Shown here: one piece after another, positions 23,006 through 34,444 of the stretch
Numbering within the stretch: the stretch's first letter is position 1
Layout of the letters: each line of letters starts with the position of its first letter
Source of the DNA: Alphaproteobacteria bacterium
GTDB lineage: Bacteria; Myxococcota_A; UBA796; CAJQPC01
DNA length: 64,000 nt
Direction: 5' to 3'
NCBI GenBank assembly: GCA_020632795.1
Contig: JACKEV010000013.1
Coordinates: 310,001 to 374,000 of the forward strand
Translations under genes and position numbers: made by a program
The notes under the pieces: generated by a model
Told to the model about the DNA's origin: nothing
Databases searched by the model: none
What the model saw: only the letters and a program-made list of their open reading frames with translations

Positions 23006-24850
23006 ATGCCCGCCATGCCCGCCATCTCCCCGAGGCACCGCCTCATTCCAGCCCTGCTGCTCGCGCTCGCCTGCCCCGGGGTCGCCGGCCCGGACGTGCC
23101 GCCGGGCATGGTCCGGGTGCCCGGCGGCGTCTTCGTCCCCGGCGCGCCAGTCGAGGCCGCCAACCGCGCGTCGGTGACCGTGCCCCCGTTCGCCCTGGAC
23201 CCGCTGGAGGTGACCGCCGGGGACTTCGCGCGCTGCGTCGACGCGGGCGGGTGCCCCGACCTCCAAAGCGCCGCGGAGGGCACCGAGGCGTGCAACCTCG
23301 GCCGCGCAGACCGGGCGGACCACCCCATGAACTGCGTGAGCCACGACGAGGCCGCCGCGTACTGCGCCTGGGCCGGCAAGCGGCTCCCCCACGAGTACGA
23401 GTGGGCGTGGGCGGCCCGCGGTCCAGACGACGACCCCTACCCCTGGGGCGCGGCACCCGCGACCTGCGACCGCGCCTGGGTCTACCTGGGCGACGACTCC
23501 TGCGGGACCCACACCACCCGGCCGGTGGGGCAGGCGCGCGCGGGCCGCTCGCCCTTCGGGATCGAGGGGATGGGCGGCAACGTCGCCGAGTGGGTGCGCG
23601 CGGCCGACGGCGGGGACGCGGCGGTGGTCCGGGGCGGCAGCTACGCGAGCGCCCCGGAGTACGGGATCGTGTGGAACCGGACCGAGGGCTTCGGGCGCGA
23701 GCCGTCGGTGGGCTTCCGCTGCGCCGCAGACCTCCAGGCGGGCGCCGCCCCCTTCATCACGGCGATCCCGAGCGCGGAGACCACCTTCGACGCGGCGCTG
23801 ACCGGCGACGCCCTCTCCCAGGTCCTGCCGCACATCGGCCCGCCGCCTCCAGTGGTCGCGCTTCAGCGCGTCGGGGAGCCTGTTCCCCTGGCGCGCGCCA
23901 AGGGGAGGCCCGAGGCGCTCCGGCTGGTCGGCTTCGGCCAGCGGCTGCTCGCGACGGGGCCCGGACTGTACGCGGTGGACCCCGCCACCGGAGCTGTGGA
24001 GGAGCTGGCCGCAGAGGTCGACGCCGTCGCCGTCTCCGGCGAGCGGCTGGCCGTCGCCAGCGGCGGCGTCGTCCGCATCCTGGACGGCGCGCTCAAGCCG
24101 GTCGCCGAGCTTCGGCCTGCGGACTTCGTGGGCCCGGAGGGGACGATCCCCTCCGTCTCCCTGAGCCGGGACGGTCGGCGCGTCGCCCTGGTGGCCGCTC
24201 GCGAGGGCTGGGGGGTCGGACCGGCGGCGGTCTTCGACGTGGACACCGGCGAGGAGCTTGGGACGCTCAACCGCATCGACAACGCTGCGGTGGCCCTCAA
24301 CGCCGACGGCTCCGTCCTGTTCACGGACATCGGCTACGCCCAGGGCGAGGGCGACTGCTACGCGGAGGTGGCGCTGCCCTCCGACGAGGGGCGCGGCGGG
24401 TTCACCTTCCTCGACGACGACCACGTGGTCGCCCTCTTCCAGGATCGGGAGGCCGGCGGCGCGCTCGACTGGGACGCCTGGGTCCTGCCCCGCCCCCCGA
24501 TGGACGCGGGCCGGCCCATGCCGGCGCGCCACCTCGACTGGTCCGCCCGCCGGCCGGACGGGGGGCTCGGGCCGCCGGTGGCCCTCGACCCGCGCACGTC
24601 CTGGCTGGCGGCGCAGACCCCCGAGGGGCTGCGCGTCCTCCACCTGAAGAGCCGGCACGTGGTCGCGACCCTGCCGGCGCTGCAGTCTGTGCAGTCGCTC
24701 GCCTTCCTGAAGGGGCCGCCGCGGCTCGTGGCGCTCGCGGACGGCGCGCTGCACGTCTTCGACCTCTCGGAGGTGGCGGCGCCCGACGTGCCGGACTTCC
24801 ACTTCACCCGGTATCGCTGCCCGGACCTGCTCCACCTCCAGGAGCGTTGA
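23006..24850 (+). CDS. FGE/sulfatase-modifying-factor-like lipoprotein with beta-propeller
   Basis: A 614-aa protein. The N-terminal signal ends with LLALAC, indicating a lipoprotein. Residues about 35-230 are an FGE-sulfatase (SUMF1) fold: GMVRVPGGVFVPG, EVTAGDFARCV, CVSHDEAAAYCAWAGKRLP, PYPWG, GMGGNVAEWV, VVRGGSY and VGFRCA. The two catalytic Cys after RGGSY that true formylglycine-generating enzymes carry are absent, so it is probably a binding or scaffold member of the family. The rest forms repeated propeller-like blades (VAVSGERLAVASGGVVRIL and similar). It lies upstream of the Ser/Thr kinase and may belong to the same sensing system (inference). The nearby ATG at 23015 is an alternative start. 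Confidence 0.82.
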   Translation: MPAMPAISPRHRLIPALLLALACPGVAGPDVPPGMVRVPGGVFVPGAPVEAANRASVTVPPFALDPLEVTAGDFARCVDAGGCPDLQSAAEGTEACNLGRADRADHPMNCVSHDEAAAYCAWAGKRLPHEYEWAWAARGPDDDPYPWGAAPATCDRAWVYLGDDSCGTHTTRPVGQARAGRSPFGIEGMGGNVAEWVRAADGGDAAVVRGGSYASAPEYGIVWNRTEGFGREPSVGFRCAADLQAGAAPFITAIPSAETTFDAALTGDALSQVLPHIGPPPPVVALQRVGEPVPLARAKGRPEALRLVGFGQRLLATGPGLYAVDPATGAVEELAAEVDAVAVSGERLAVASGGVVRILDGALKPVAELRPADFVGPEGTIPSVSLSRDGRRVALVAAREGWGVGPAAVFDVDTGEELGTLNRIDNAAVALNADGSVLFTDIGYAQGEGDCYAEVALPSDEGRGGFTFLDDDHVVALFQDREAGGALDWDAWVLPRPPMDAGRPMPARHLDWSARRPDGGLGPPVALDPRTSWLAAQTPEGLRVLHLKSRHVVATLPALQSVQSLAFLKGPPRLVALADGALHVFDLSEVAAPDVPDFHFTRYRCPDLLHLQER

Positions 24851-24938
24851 GCCGCTCGCACCTCCTGCATCGCGGGCGCCGAAGGTGTGGCCGAACCGGC
24901 GGGTCCTGTCCGTCGGGCCGGGCCAGGCCCCCCAGAGC

Positions 24939-24944
24939 TATGAT
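24939..24944 (+). promoter_or_regulatory. Possible -10 element upstream of the Ser/Thr kinase gene
   Basis: TATGAT, one change from the TATAAT consensus, lies 28 bases before the ATG at 24973 in a short intergenic gap. It overlaps two in-frame ATGs (24940, 24943). If it is the -10 box these cannot be starts, which supports 24973. No good -35 box was seen. Confidence 0.35.
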
Positions 24945-24972
24945 GACTCCCCGGTACCCACCCCCGACCGCC

Positions 24973-27900
24973 ATGAATGAAGACCTGCGCAAGCAGGCCG
25001 CGGAGCAGGAGCCCTCGACGCTGTTCTCCCAGGAGGACGGCCCGATGCTCCCGCGCGCCGAGGCCCCCGACATCCCCAAGCCGGGGACCGCCACCCTGGG
25101 GCGCTTCGTGCTCCGCCGGGAGCTGGGGCGGGGTGGCATGGGGGTGGTCTTCGAGGCCCACGACCCCACCCTGGGGCGCGCGGTGGCCCTCAAGCTCCTG
25201 CACACCCAGAGCCCCGCCCGTCGGGAGCGCCTGCTGCGGGAGGCGCGCGCCATCGCCCGCCTGCGCCACCCCGGCATCGTCGAGCTGTTCGACATCGGGG
25301 AGCACGAGTCGGGCGTCTTCCTCACCATGCGACTGGTCCAGGGCCCTCCGCTCAGCGAGCGCCTGAGCGAGGGTGCGCTGCCCCCCCGCGAGGCGGCCCG
25401 GATCGCCCTGGCCCTGGCCGAGGCCCTGGCCGCCATGCACGACGAGGGGCTGGTCCACCGCGACCTGAAGCCCGCCAACGTGCTGATGGAGGGGGGCGAG
25501 CGCCCCGTGCTCATCGACTTCGGGCTGGTCAAGGAGCTGGACGCCGAGGGCACCGCGCTGACCCGGGAGGCCTGGGCGGTGGGCACGCCGGCCTACATGG
25601 CCCCCGAGCAGGTGCGCAGCGCGCTGGGGCCCGTCGGCCCGGCCACCGATCAGCACGCGCTGGGGGTGGTGCTCTACGAGCTGCTCTCCGGGCGGCGGCC
25701 CTTTGAGGTTCACAGTCAGGCCGATCTCATGCGGATCGTAGAGCAGGAGCCGCCCGCTCTGCGCGAGGCCCCGGCGGCGCTTCGCGAGGTCTGCGCGCGG
25801 GCGATGGAGAAGCGCCCGTCCGACCGGTTTCCGGATCTGCGCGTCATGGCCGGCGCGCTGCAGGGGTTCCTCGACGGAGCCCCCGTCCGTCCGCCGAGCC
25901 CGACACGACGCCTGCGCCGCTTCGCCCAGCGCTTCCCCCGACGTTTGAGGACACCGGCGCTGCTGGTGGCGGTGGTCGGCGTGACCTCGGCGGCCCTGTG
26001 GTCGGGCCAGCGCGGGCTGGAGGCCTGGACCGGGCGCCAGCGCGCCGCCGCCGCCGAGGAGATGCGGCGGAGCATGGAGGACAGCGTGCTGGCGCTGCTC
26101 GCCGCGGGCGACGTCGCGCAGGCCGACGCCCTGGTGGAGCGCTTCGCGGCGCTCAAGGAGGTGCAGCGCACCCCCGCGCTGGCCCGAGCCTGGGCGGAGC
26201 AGGGGCGCCGCCTGCTGGATCGGGGCGAGACCGAGGGGGCGCGGCGCAGCCTGGGCCGCGCCTGGCTGGAGGCCGAGGCGCCGTCGCTGCGCGCCGAGAT
26301 GCTGCGCGCGCTGGGGAGCGTCCTGGCAACGGAGGAGGACTGGGCCGACCTTGCTGCATTGCAGCAACTCATGCGGGCCGAGGGCGTCGAGCCACCTGAG
26401 GAGCAGGCGCTCGCCCTGGCCGTCGCCCACCGCGACCTCACCGGGGCGCTCGCGCTGCGTCCGGACGACCCGCTGCTGCGCGCGCTCAACGCCACCACCC
26501 CCACCGATCTCGTCGCCCAGGTGGTCGTGCCCGCGGACCTGGGCGGGGACGGTCAGACGGAGCTGCTGACCTGGACGGAGCAGGGGGGGCCTGTCCGCAC
26601 GGTGGAGGCGAGCCTGGAGGGCCTGATGGCCGCGCCCGCGTCGCCGGCCTGGGGTGCGGGGCTCGGGAGCCAGGTGCGGGCCGCCAACCTGCAGCCGGGG
26701 GAGGAGCCCATCCTGGCCTTCCACGAGGGCGGGGGTTGCGTGATCGCCCAGCCCCAGGGGGGCGCGCTGCGCACCCTGGCCCGCTGGGACTGCGAGCCCG
26801 GCAACGTCGAGGCCCTCATCGGCGGTGACCTCGACGGGGACGGCCGGGTGGAGCTGTACGCGGGCATGGGCCGCCGGCTCGCGCGCCTGAGTCGGGACCC
26901 GGGCGGGGCGTGGCGGGCCAGCGCCCCCCACCCCGCCACGAACCACAGCAACTCCGAGGTGCGCGGCCTGATGCTCCACGACGCCGATGGGGACGGCACA
27001 CCGGAGCTGCTCGTCGCCACGGGGGGCTGGGGGGCCTACGACCTGCGCCTGCTCGTCCCCCGCGACGACGGTCTGGTCATGACCGCCCGGCGCCGCATCG
27101 GCGATCTCGTCGGGCTGGTCCCGTTCACGCAGGGCGGGCGCCCGCACGTCGCCACCCTGCAGAGCGAGGATCCGCAGCAGCCCTACAACGTCCGCGTCTT
27201 CGGCCCCGACCCTCCCCACGGCGAGGCGATGGGGCTGCACCTCCTGCGCGTGGAGGAGGGGCGCATCCAGCCGGTCGGGCACATCCCCTGGCCCGGCGGC
27301 GCGGCGGAGGCCGAGCGGCTGGACGCCGGTCGTTGGGGCCCCCACCTCGATCAGGTCGGCCTGCTCGCCGGAGACCTCGACGGCGACGGCGACGACGAGC
27401 TGATCCACGCGGAGCAGCACGACCGCACCTGGATCCACGACCTCCAGGCGGACGGCAGCGTGCGGTCCTACGCCCTGCGCGGCGCCCACCCGCTGCTGGC
27501 CCTGGACCTGGACGGGGACGGGGACGATGAGCTGCTGGTGAGCCTGCCCGACGAGCGGCGGCGGGTGCGGATCCTGGGCCTGGGCGATGAACCCCTGCCG
27601 CCGCTGGTGGACCCGGTCCCCGCGCCCGAAGCGCCCCCCGCAGGTCTGGAGGCGGACGTCGCCTCCCGCTGGCGGCGCGCGGAGGAGCTGGCCAGCATCG
27701 GGATGGGGGACGAGGCCGAGCAGATCCTCCACGAGATGGCGCAGTTCACCCCGGCGCCGCGCACCGCCGCGCTGCTGCACCGTCGGCGGGCTGAGCTGCT
27801 GGAGCGGGCCGGCGCGCACCGGGCGGCCATCGGGGCCTGGTCCACCGCCGCCGATCTCGATCCGGCGCTGGCCGCCCAGGTGCTGGACGAGGCGTTCGAG

Positions 27901-29392
27901 GTGGCCCTCGCCCGGATCCTGGACGACGAGGCGCTGGCCCTGGGTCGGCGGCGCGCGGCGCTCCCGGATCCCCCGCCTGCGCTCGCGTCCGCCATGCAGC
28001 GGGTGGCCGCGCGGGTCGAGCGGCCTACGCTGCGGTTCGACTTTCGGGAGGGCGTGGACCCGCGGTGGCAGCTTGAGGACCCCATCGGGGTGCGCCTGAG
28101 CCCCGGCCGCGAGGGGGTCTCGCTGCGCGGGGTGGGGGAGGTCCCGCTGCTGCGCCTGCCTGTGGCCTACGCGGGCGGGCCCCTGCTGCTGGAGGTGACC
28201 GCGGACCTTTCCCGGGCAGACTGGGGGGGCGGCCTGGCCATCGCCCTCTCGGACGGCTCGCCCATCCAGGATGAGTCCTTCATCCTGAAATTTCGAGGGG
28301 TCGGTGGGGGCGGGATCACCCACAAGATGATCACCTGCCCCTTCCGCTTCGCCGGGGCCGGCGAGCTGGACCTCCCGCCCTCCTCTCCGGCGTTTGAGGG
28401 GGAGCTGACCGTGTCGTGGCGGTACGATCCCCAGGACGGCGTGGCCGGGTGCCGCATGCGACGGGGAGACGAGGTGCTGCTGGACGACGTCTACCCGGTC
28501 GACGCGGCCCGGACGCCGACGGGGCCCTTGTTCCTGCAGCTCGGCGCGATGAGCGAGCCCTTCCCCGCGGTCACCGAGCTGCTGCTCCGGGAGGTCGGGG
28601 TGCGGGGCCTCACGCTGCGCGAGGTCGACGGGCCTCTGGACCCGGCGGCGCGGCTGCTCGCCGAGGGGCAGCTCGAGCTGGCTCTGGCCGCGCTGCCGCC
28701 GCCGTCCACCCCCCCAGGCGCGGCTGGCGCGCATCCTCGTCCTGGAGGGGCTGGGCCGGCGTCGGGAGGCGCTGGAGGCCCTGGGGGAGGCGCTTCGGAA
28801 GGATCCGCCGCGGCGGGTGCTCTGGCCATTGCTGCTGCTCGCGCCGGAGCGCGCCGCGGCGCTTGTCCAGGCGCACGAGGGCGGCGGCTTCTTCGCGGCG
28901 TTCGTCGACGCGTGGGGGCTCATCGCGATGGCGCACCCCGACGACCCCGATCGGATGGAGGCCTTCACGCGCTACCTCACCGGGCTGAACCAGGGCGGCC
29001 GCGCGGACCCGGTCGAGGCGCAGGCGAGGGTGCAGCTCCTGGTCTGGAGGGGCCGCACCTGGCGTCAGCAGGGCCACCTGGACCGCGCCCAGGCCGACCT
29101 GAACCGGGCCGCCGCGCTGGGGGCTGCGCTGAAGAGCCGCGGCGCGCCGCTGGAGCCGAGCCTGGGCTGGCCGATCGACGCGGCGCTGGCCGACGGGGCG
29201 GTGGAGCGGGCCCTGATCCAGGTCGGGCGTCGGCAGCCCGATGCCGCCATCCAGCTCCTGCTCGAGGCGCTGGACCACGCGCCCTGCCCGGAGGTCTTCG
29301 GCGACACGCTCTCGGTGAAGCCCGGCCTGGAGCCGCTGCACCACCACCCCCGCTGGGCGGAGGTCATGGCGGCCCGAGGGCTCCAGGATTAG
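24973..29392 (+). CDS. Receptor-type Ser/Thr protein kinase with FG-GAP-like and TPR-like sensor region; frameshifted at a C7 tract
   Basis: A Hanks-type kinase of about 1470 aa once the frame is corrected. The kinase domain spans about 44-310 with Gly loop GRGGMGVV (52-59), K74, HRDLKPAN (162-169), DFG (182-184) and MAPEQ, so it should be active. A transmembrane helix follows at about 320-340. The outer part has FG-GAP-like units (DLDGDGRVELY, DADGDGTPELL, DLDGDGDDELI), a concanavalin/laminin-like beta region and helical repeats. At 28709-28715 seven C occur. After them the reading frame shifts by one and continues convincingly as RLARILVLEGLGRRREAL to the TAG at 29390-29392. With six C the gene would be intact. 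The next gene, an FHA/sigma-54 activator, starts 9 bases later and is a likely signalling partner. Confidence 0.85.
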
Positions 29393-29401
29393 TCTGGTTT
29401 G

Positions 29402-30919
<1,518 letters not shown>

Positions 30920-30924
30920 GCGGC

Positions 30925-32037
30925 TCACCCCCGCCGCGCCGAGGCCGCGATCCACCGCCCCACCGCCGCCCAGGTCGCCTCGAAGGCGCTGCGGTCGAAG
31001 TCGCTGCGGGTCTGGAGCCAGTCGACGTGCTTGGGGCGCGCGTGGGGGTCGTGGAAGTACCCCAGGACGTCGAGGTGGTCGCCCCGCGTGACGTGCAGCA
31101 GCGCGCCGTGGGTCTGCGCGAGGGTCGGCACGATGCCGTCGCTGTCGGTGGGCTCCGGCCGCCGCCCCAGCCCGGTGGCCAGGGGGGTGGTGTAGCCGAG
31201 GGCCTGGGGCGGCGCGGGGGGCGCAGACCACGCCGCGAGCCCGTGCAGCATCCGGTAGAGCTGGTGGGACGGACGCAGCCGGCCCAGGGCGAGGCCGCGC
31301 TCGGGCCGGGCCGCCATGAGCGCGACCGAGGCGTAGCGCACCCCCGGGGCCGGGGCGAGCTGCGGCGCCAGGGCCTGGATGCTGGACGGCCGGAGCTGGC
31401 CGATGAGGGAGCGGTCCTGCCAGACCTCCTGGAAGAACGCCCGCAGCTCGGCCTGCCGGGCCTCGTCGAAGTCCCGCAGCACGTCCCGCCACACGTCGTC
31501 CAGCAGGCCCTGCTCCACCCCCGCGAGCGAGCCGGCCCGCGCCGCCGCCGCCAGGACCAGGCTCGTCGGGCCGACCGCGACGTCCCCCAGCCGGACGACG
31601 TGGAGGGTCAGGATGGAGATCAGGCGCAGCCAGCGCTCGCCCTGCACGGTGGAGAAGAACCGGGCGATGGGCGCCCCCTGGTGCGGGCTCGCCACGCTCA
31701 CCACGGTGCGCACGCGCGGCTGGAGCGCCGCCCAGCCCGGGGGCAGCAGGACGTCAGCCCCGGGCGCCAGGAGCAGCCGCGCGTCCAGCCCGCCGGTGGA
31801 GTGCCCGACGAGGTGGAGCTGGTCGGATTCATCACAGAGGTCCACCGCGACCTCGGCCAGCCGCGCGGCCCGGCGCTGGAGCGAGGCCGTGGGCAGCGTG
31901 GGCACCTCGTGCAGGGTCGCCTCCAGGCCCTCCCGCGCGAGCGCCGCCCCCAGCGCCCGGCGCACGTGCGCGAAGTACCGCATGTCCCCGATGGTGGAGA
32001 AGCCGAAGAAGCCAGGGATCAGCAGGACGCGGTGCAT
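30925..32037 (-). CDS. Alpha/beta-hydrolase, triacylglycerol-lipase-like
   Basis: A 370-aa protein starting MHRVLLIPGFFGF, the HG-like oxyanion strand of lipases. The nucleophile elbow is LVGHSTGG with Ser80. An Asp in EPTDSDGIVP and a His in TRGDHLDVLGYF complete the likely triad. The order and spacing fit lipase/acyltransferase-type hydrolases of about 350-400 aa. It has no signal peptide, so it is cytoplasmic or exported by another route. It is convergent with the sigma-54 activator gene, with only five bases between them, and is followed upstream by the M19-like lipoprotein gene on the same strand. Confidence 0.85.
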   Translation of the reverse strand: MHRVLLIPGFFGFSTIGDMRYFAHVRRALGAALAREGLEATLHEVPTLPTASLQRRAARLAEVAVDLCDESDQLHLVGHSTGGLDARLLLAPGADVLLPPGWAALQPRVRTVVSVASPHQGAPIARFFSTVQGERWLRLISILTLHVVRLGDVAVGPTSLVLAAAARAGSLAGVEQGLLDDVWRDVLRDFDEARQAELRAFFQEVWQDRSLIGQLRPSSIQALAPQLAPAPGVRYASVALMAARPERGLALGRLRPSHQLYRMLHGLAAWSAPPAPPQALGYTTPLATGLGRRPEPTDSDGIVPTLAQTHGALLHVTRGDHLDVLGYFHDPHARPKHVDWLQTRSDFDRSAFEATWAAVGRWIAASARRG

Positions 32038-32188
32038 GGGGTGCCGTGGAGGGGATCTCCTATCGCGGTCTGCGCGGGCGGGGAGGAGCCTCAGCCCGAG
32101 GCGGGGTCCTCCGGCTCCTCCTGCGGGGTCGGCGGACAGGGTACGCTCCGTGAGGACAGCGGCGGCGCCGCCCTCCCCGTCCGCAGGG

Positions 32189-34396
32189 TTACCGCCCCGC
32201 GCCCGCCGCAGCCCTGGCCTCGGCGCGCTCCCACATGCGGACGTAGCCCTCGGCCGATCGGAACAGGGGCTCGAGGTCGTCATCGGAGACGGCGTCGGAC
32301 CGGGCGTCCTGCAGCAGCTCGGGCAGCAGGCCGATGTGGATCATGCCCTCGGTGTCGAAGTCGACGGCGCGCTCGCCCAGATAGGGCTGGGTGAACGTCA
32401 CGTCTCCCGCGTAGGAGGCGAAGGGGTAGGCGATGGGGTTCGGCTGCTCGCCGCCGCAGCCTTCCTCCCCGAAGCGGGGGCCGGGGGCCATGCCGAAGCC
32501 GTTGAAGTCAAAGCCGAAGCCCTGCGCCGGATAGCCGCCCATCGACTCGATGAGCGCGATGGTGTCCCGATAGTCGCGCAGGGTGGCGCCGGGGTCGTTC
32601 GGGTCCTGGCAGCGGCCGAGGTGGGACTTGGAGATGCCCCCCAGCGCGTAGATGCGGCCGCCGTAGTTCCGCTCGTGGGTGCCTGCCCCCGGGTAGTCGT
32701 GCTCCTCCAGCAGCTCGAAGGCCCGCTGGTAGCTCCACCGGGGGAGGTGGTCCAGCTCGATGATCATGCCCCGCTGCATCATCTCCAGCAGCAGGGTCTC
32801 CCCCAGGGGGGTGAGGGTCGCGTTCTGGCACCAGTCCCCCTCGATGGGGCCCTCGGTCAGCTCGGGCAGGAACGTGGCGAGGGTGAGCAGGGGCTCGTCG
32901 GGGAAGTCACTGAGATCATTGGGGGCGTCGGCGAGGTAGTCCTCCCGGGGGCTCTGCAGGCCGCCGAAGCTGATGGGGCCGCCGTCGAAGCCCACCGGGA
33001 CGTCCGCGCTGGGGCACGCCTCGGTCATGTTGGTCCAGTGCCCGCCGTTGATGATGTTGCCCAGCTCGATGAAGCCGCGGCTGCCATCGCCGGCGGAGAA
33101 GCCGTTGTCGTACTTGTGGACGGGGAAGAGCGCGCGCACCCCGCGGCTGTGGTAGCGGTCGAGCTGCTCGATGAGGAAGGCCTCGTCGCACACCGGGCCG
33201 TCGGGGCGGGGGGTGAGGTTGCACTGGAGCACGTTCGAGATCTCGATGCCCAAGATGACGGCCAGCTTGCCGCCCTCGATGACCTCGCGCGCCTCGGCCG
33301 GGCTCGTGACGATGCGGAACCACCCGCGCCCCGGCCCCCCGGACTGCGCGTCGATGTAGCGCTCCATGGCGTACGCCTCGTCGATGATGCGGTCGACGGC
33401 GGTCATGTCCTCACAGTCGTAGCGCGCGGGCTGGAAGCCCTCCCCCACGGCGAGGTGGCAGATCATGGAGTCTGTGGTGGCGTGCTGCACGATCAGGCGC
33501 AGGCCCGCCATCCAGGCCCGCTCCAGCCAGCGGTAGTACTGGGTCTGGTGGGTCGCGCGGCGCAGCCCGTCCGGCCACTCGCTGAACGTGGGGTAGCCGT
33601 CGGTGGCGTGGTTGTCCTCCTCCAGCTCCCCGGCGAGCAGATCGGGGATCAGGGTGGCGATGCTGCCCCCTTCGGCCCCCGCCTCGTCATAGGCGAAGCC
33701 GAAGAAGTCCTTCCGCCCCATGGTCCCGTGGACCTGCGCGCAGTCGGGCAGGGCGTGCTCCACCCCCAGCCGGTGGAAGGGCGCGCCGTGGTAGAGCCAG
33801 CCGCCGAAGCCGAAGTTGCTCAGCAGGTGGGAGTGGGTGTCCACGATGCCGTAGAGGTCGCCGTCGTCGAAGCGGGTCCGGCTGATCTCGCCCTCGGCGT
33901 CCACGCTCAGCTCCGGGTGCGCCCGACAGCCCTCGGCCGGCTCCAACTCCAGGCGTGCGGCCTTGCGCGCGCGCTCGGTCAGCCCGTCCTCTGACAGGAG
34001 GAGGCCGGTGCGCGGGTGGCGGAGCTGGTAGCGACCGGCGTCGCGCTCCGAGATCTCCAGCGCCCACTCCGCGCCCGAGACGAAGCCGTCCTCCAGCCGG
34101 GTGGTGTCGCTCTCCAGCGCGGTCTGCCGCACGAGCGGGCCGTCCTCGGCGACCAGGTAGCCCCCGCCCTCGTCGTAGAGCAGGTAGACGCCCAGATCGG
34201 CGGGCTGGAGGAAGAAGCGGGCGGCGCCCTGGGCGTCCGATGCGGAGAAGGCGTAGGTCTCGCCGTCGGCGGCCAGCCAGCGCTTGCCGTCGCGCACCGT
34301 GACGCACTCGAGGCCGCGGCTGTCCGGATCTGGGGGGGATTCGGCGTCGCACGCCAGCAAGAGCGCGGGGAGGAGGAGCGTGTGGGGTCGGGTCAT
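32189..34396 (-). CDS. Secreted metal-dependent hydrolase lipoprotein (peptidase M19/amidohydrolase-like)
   Basis: A 735-aa lipoprotein with signal MTRPHTLLLPALLLAC (Cys16). Residues about 25-160 form a separate beta-rich N-terminal domain. From about 180 a TIM-barrel metallohydrolase pattern appears: IVDTHSHL (HxH metal ligands), VILGIEISN, a mid-barrel HKYDNGF, and MIIELDHL with the late metal His. This resembles the renal dipeptidase (M19)/amidohydrolase group but with long insertions, and the usual length of about 400 aa is exceeded by the extra domain. It probably hydrolyses a dipeptide or amide substrate at the cell surface (inference). It is followed upstream by a MopE/propeller lipoprotein gene on the same strand. 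Confidence 0.78.
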   Translation of the reverse strand: MTRPHTLLLPALLLACDAESPPDPDSRGLECVTVRDGKRWLAADGETYAFSASDAQGAARFFLQPADLGVYLLYDEGGGYLVAEDGPLVRQTALESDTTRLEDGFVSGAEWALEISERDAGRYQLRHPRTGLLLSEDGLTERARKAARLELEPAEGCRAHPELSVDAEGEISRTRFDDGDLYGIVDTHSHLLSNFGFGGWLYHGAPFHRLGVEHALPDCAQVHGTMGRKDFFGFAYDEAGAEGGSIATLIPDLLAGELEEDNHATDGYPTFSEWPDGLRRATHQTQYYRWLERAWMAGLRLIVQHATTDSMICHLAVGEGFQPARYDCEDMTAVDRIIDEAYAMERYIDAQSGGPGRGWFRIVTSPAEAREVIEGGKLAVILGIEISNVLQCNLTPRPDGPVCDEAFLIEQLDRYHSRGVRALFPVHKYDNGFSAGDGSRGFIELGNIINGGHWTNMTEACPSADVPVGFDGGPISFGGLQSPREDYLADAPNDLSDFPDEPLLTLATFLPELTEGPIEGDWCQNATLTPLGETLLLEMMQRGMIIELDHLPRWSYQRAFELLEEHDYPGAGTHERNYGGRIYALGGISKSHLGRCQDPNDPGATLRDYRDTIALIESMGGYPAQGFGFDFNGFGMAPGPRFGEEGCGGEQPNPIAYPFASYAGDVTFTQPYLGERAVDFDTEGMIHIGLLPELLQDARSDAVSDDDLEPLFRSAEGYVRMWERAEARAAAGAGR

Positions 34397-34444
34397 CGGC
34401 CCGACCTATCGCGGCGGGGCGCAAAAGGGTACCGGGCCGCGCCC

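Noticed and set aside
23251..24972. A very long plus-strand frame that runs into the kinase gene
   Set aside because: It is the third-frame shadow of the FGE-like gene. The peptide is Arg/Gly/Pro-rich and has no motif. The kinase begins at 24973.
31379..33994. 871-codon plus-strand frame opposite the lipase and M19-like genes
   Set aside because: Antisense shadow; both minus-strand genes have signal or active-site motifs.
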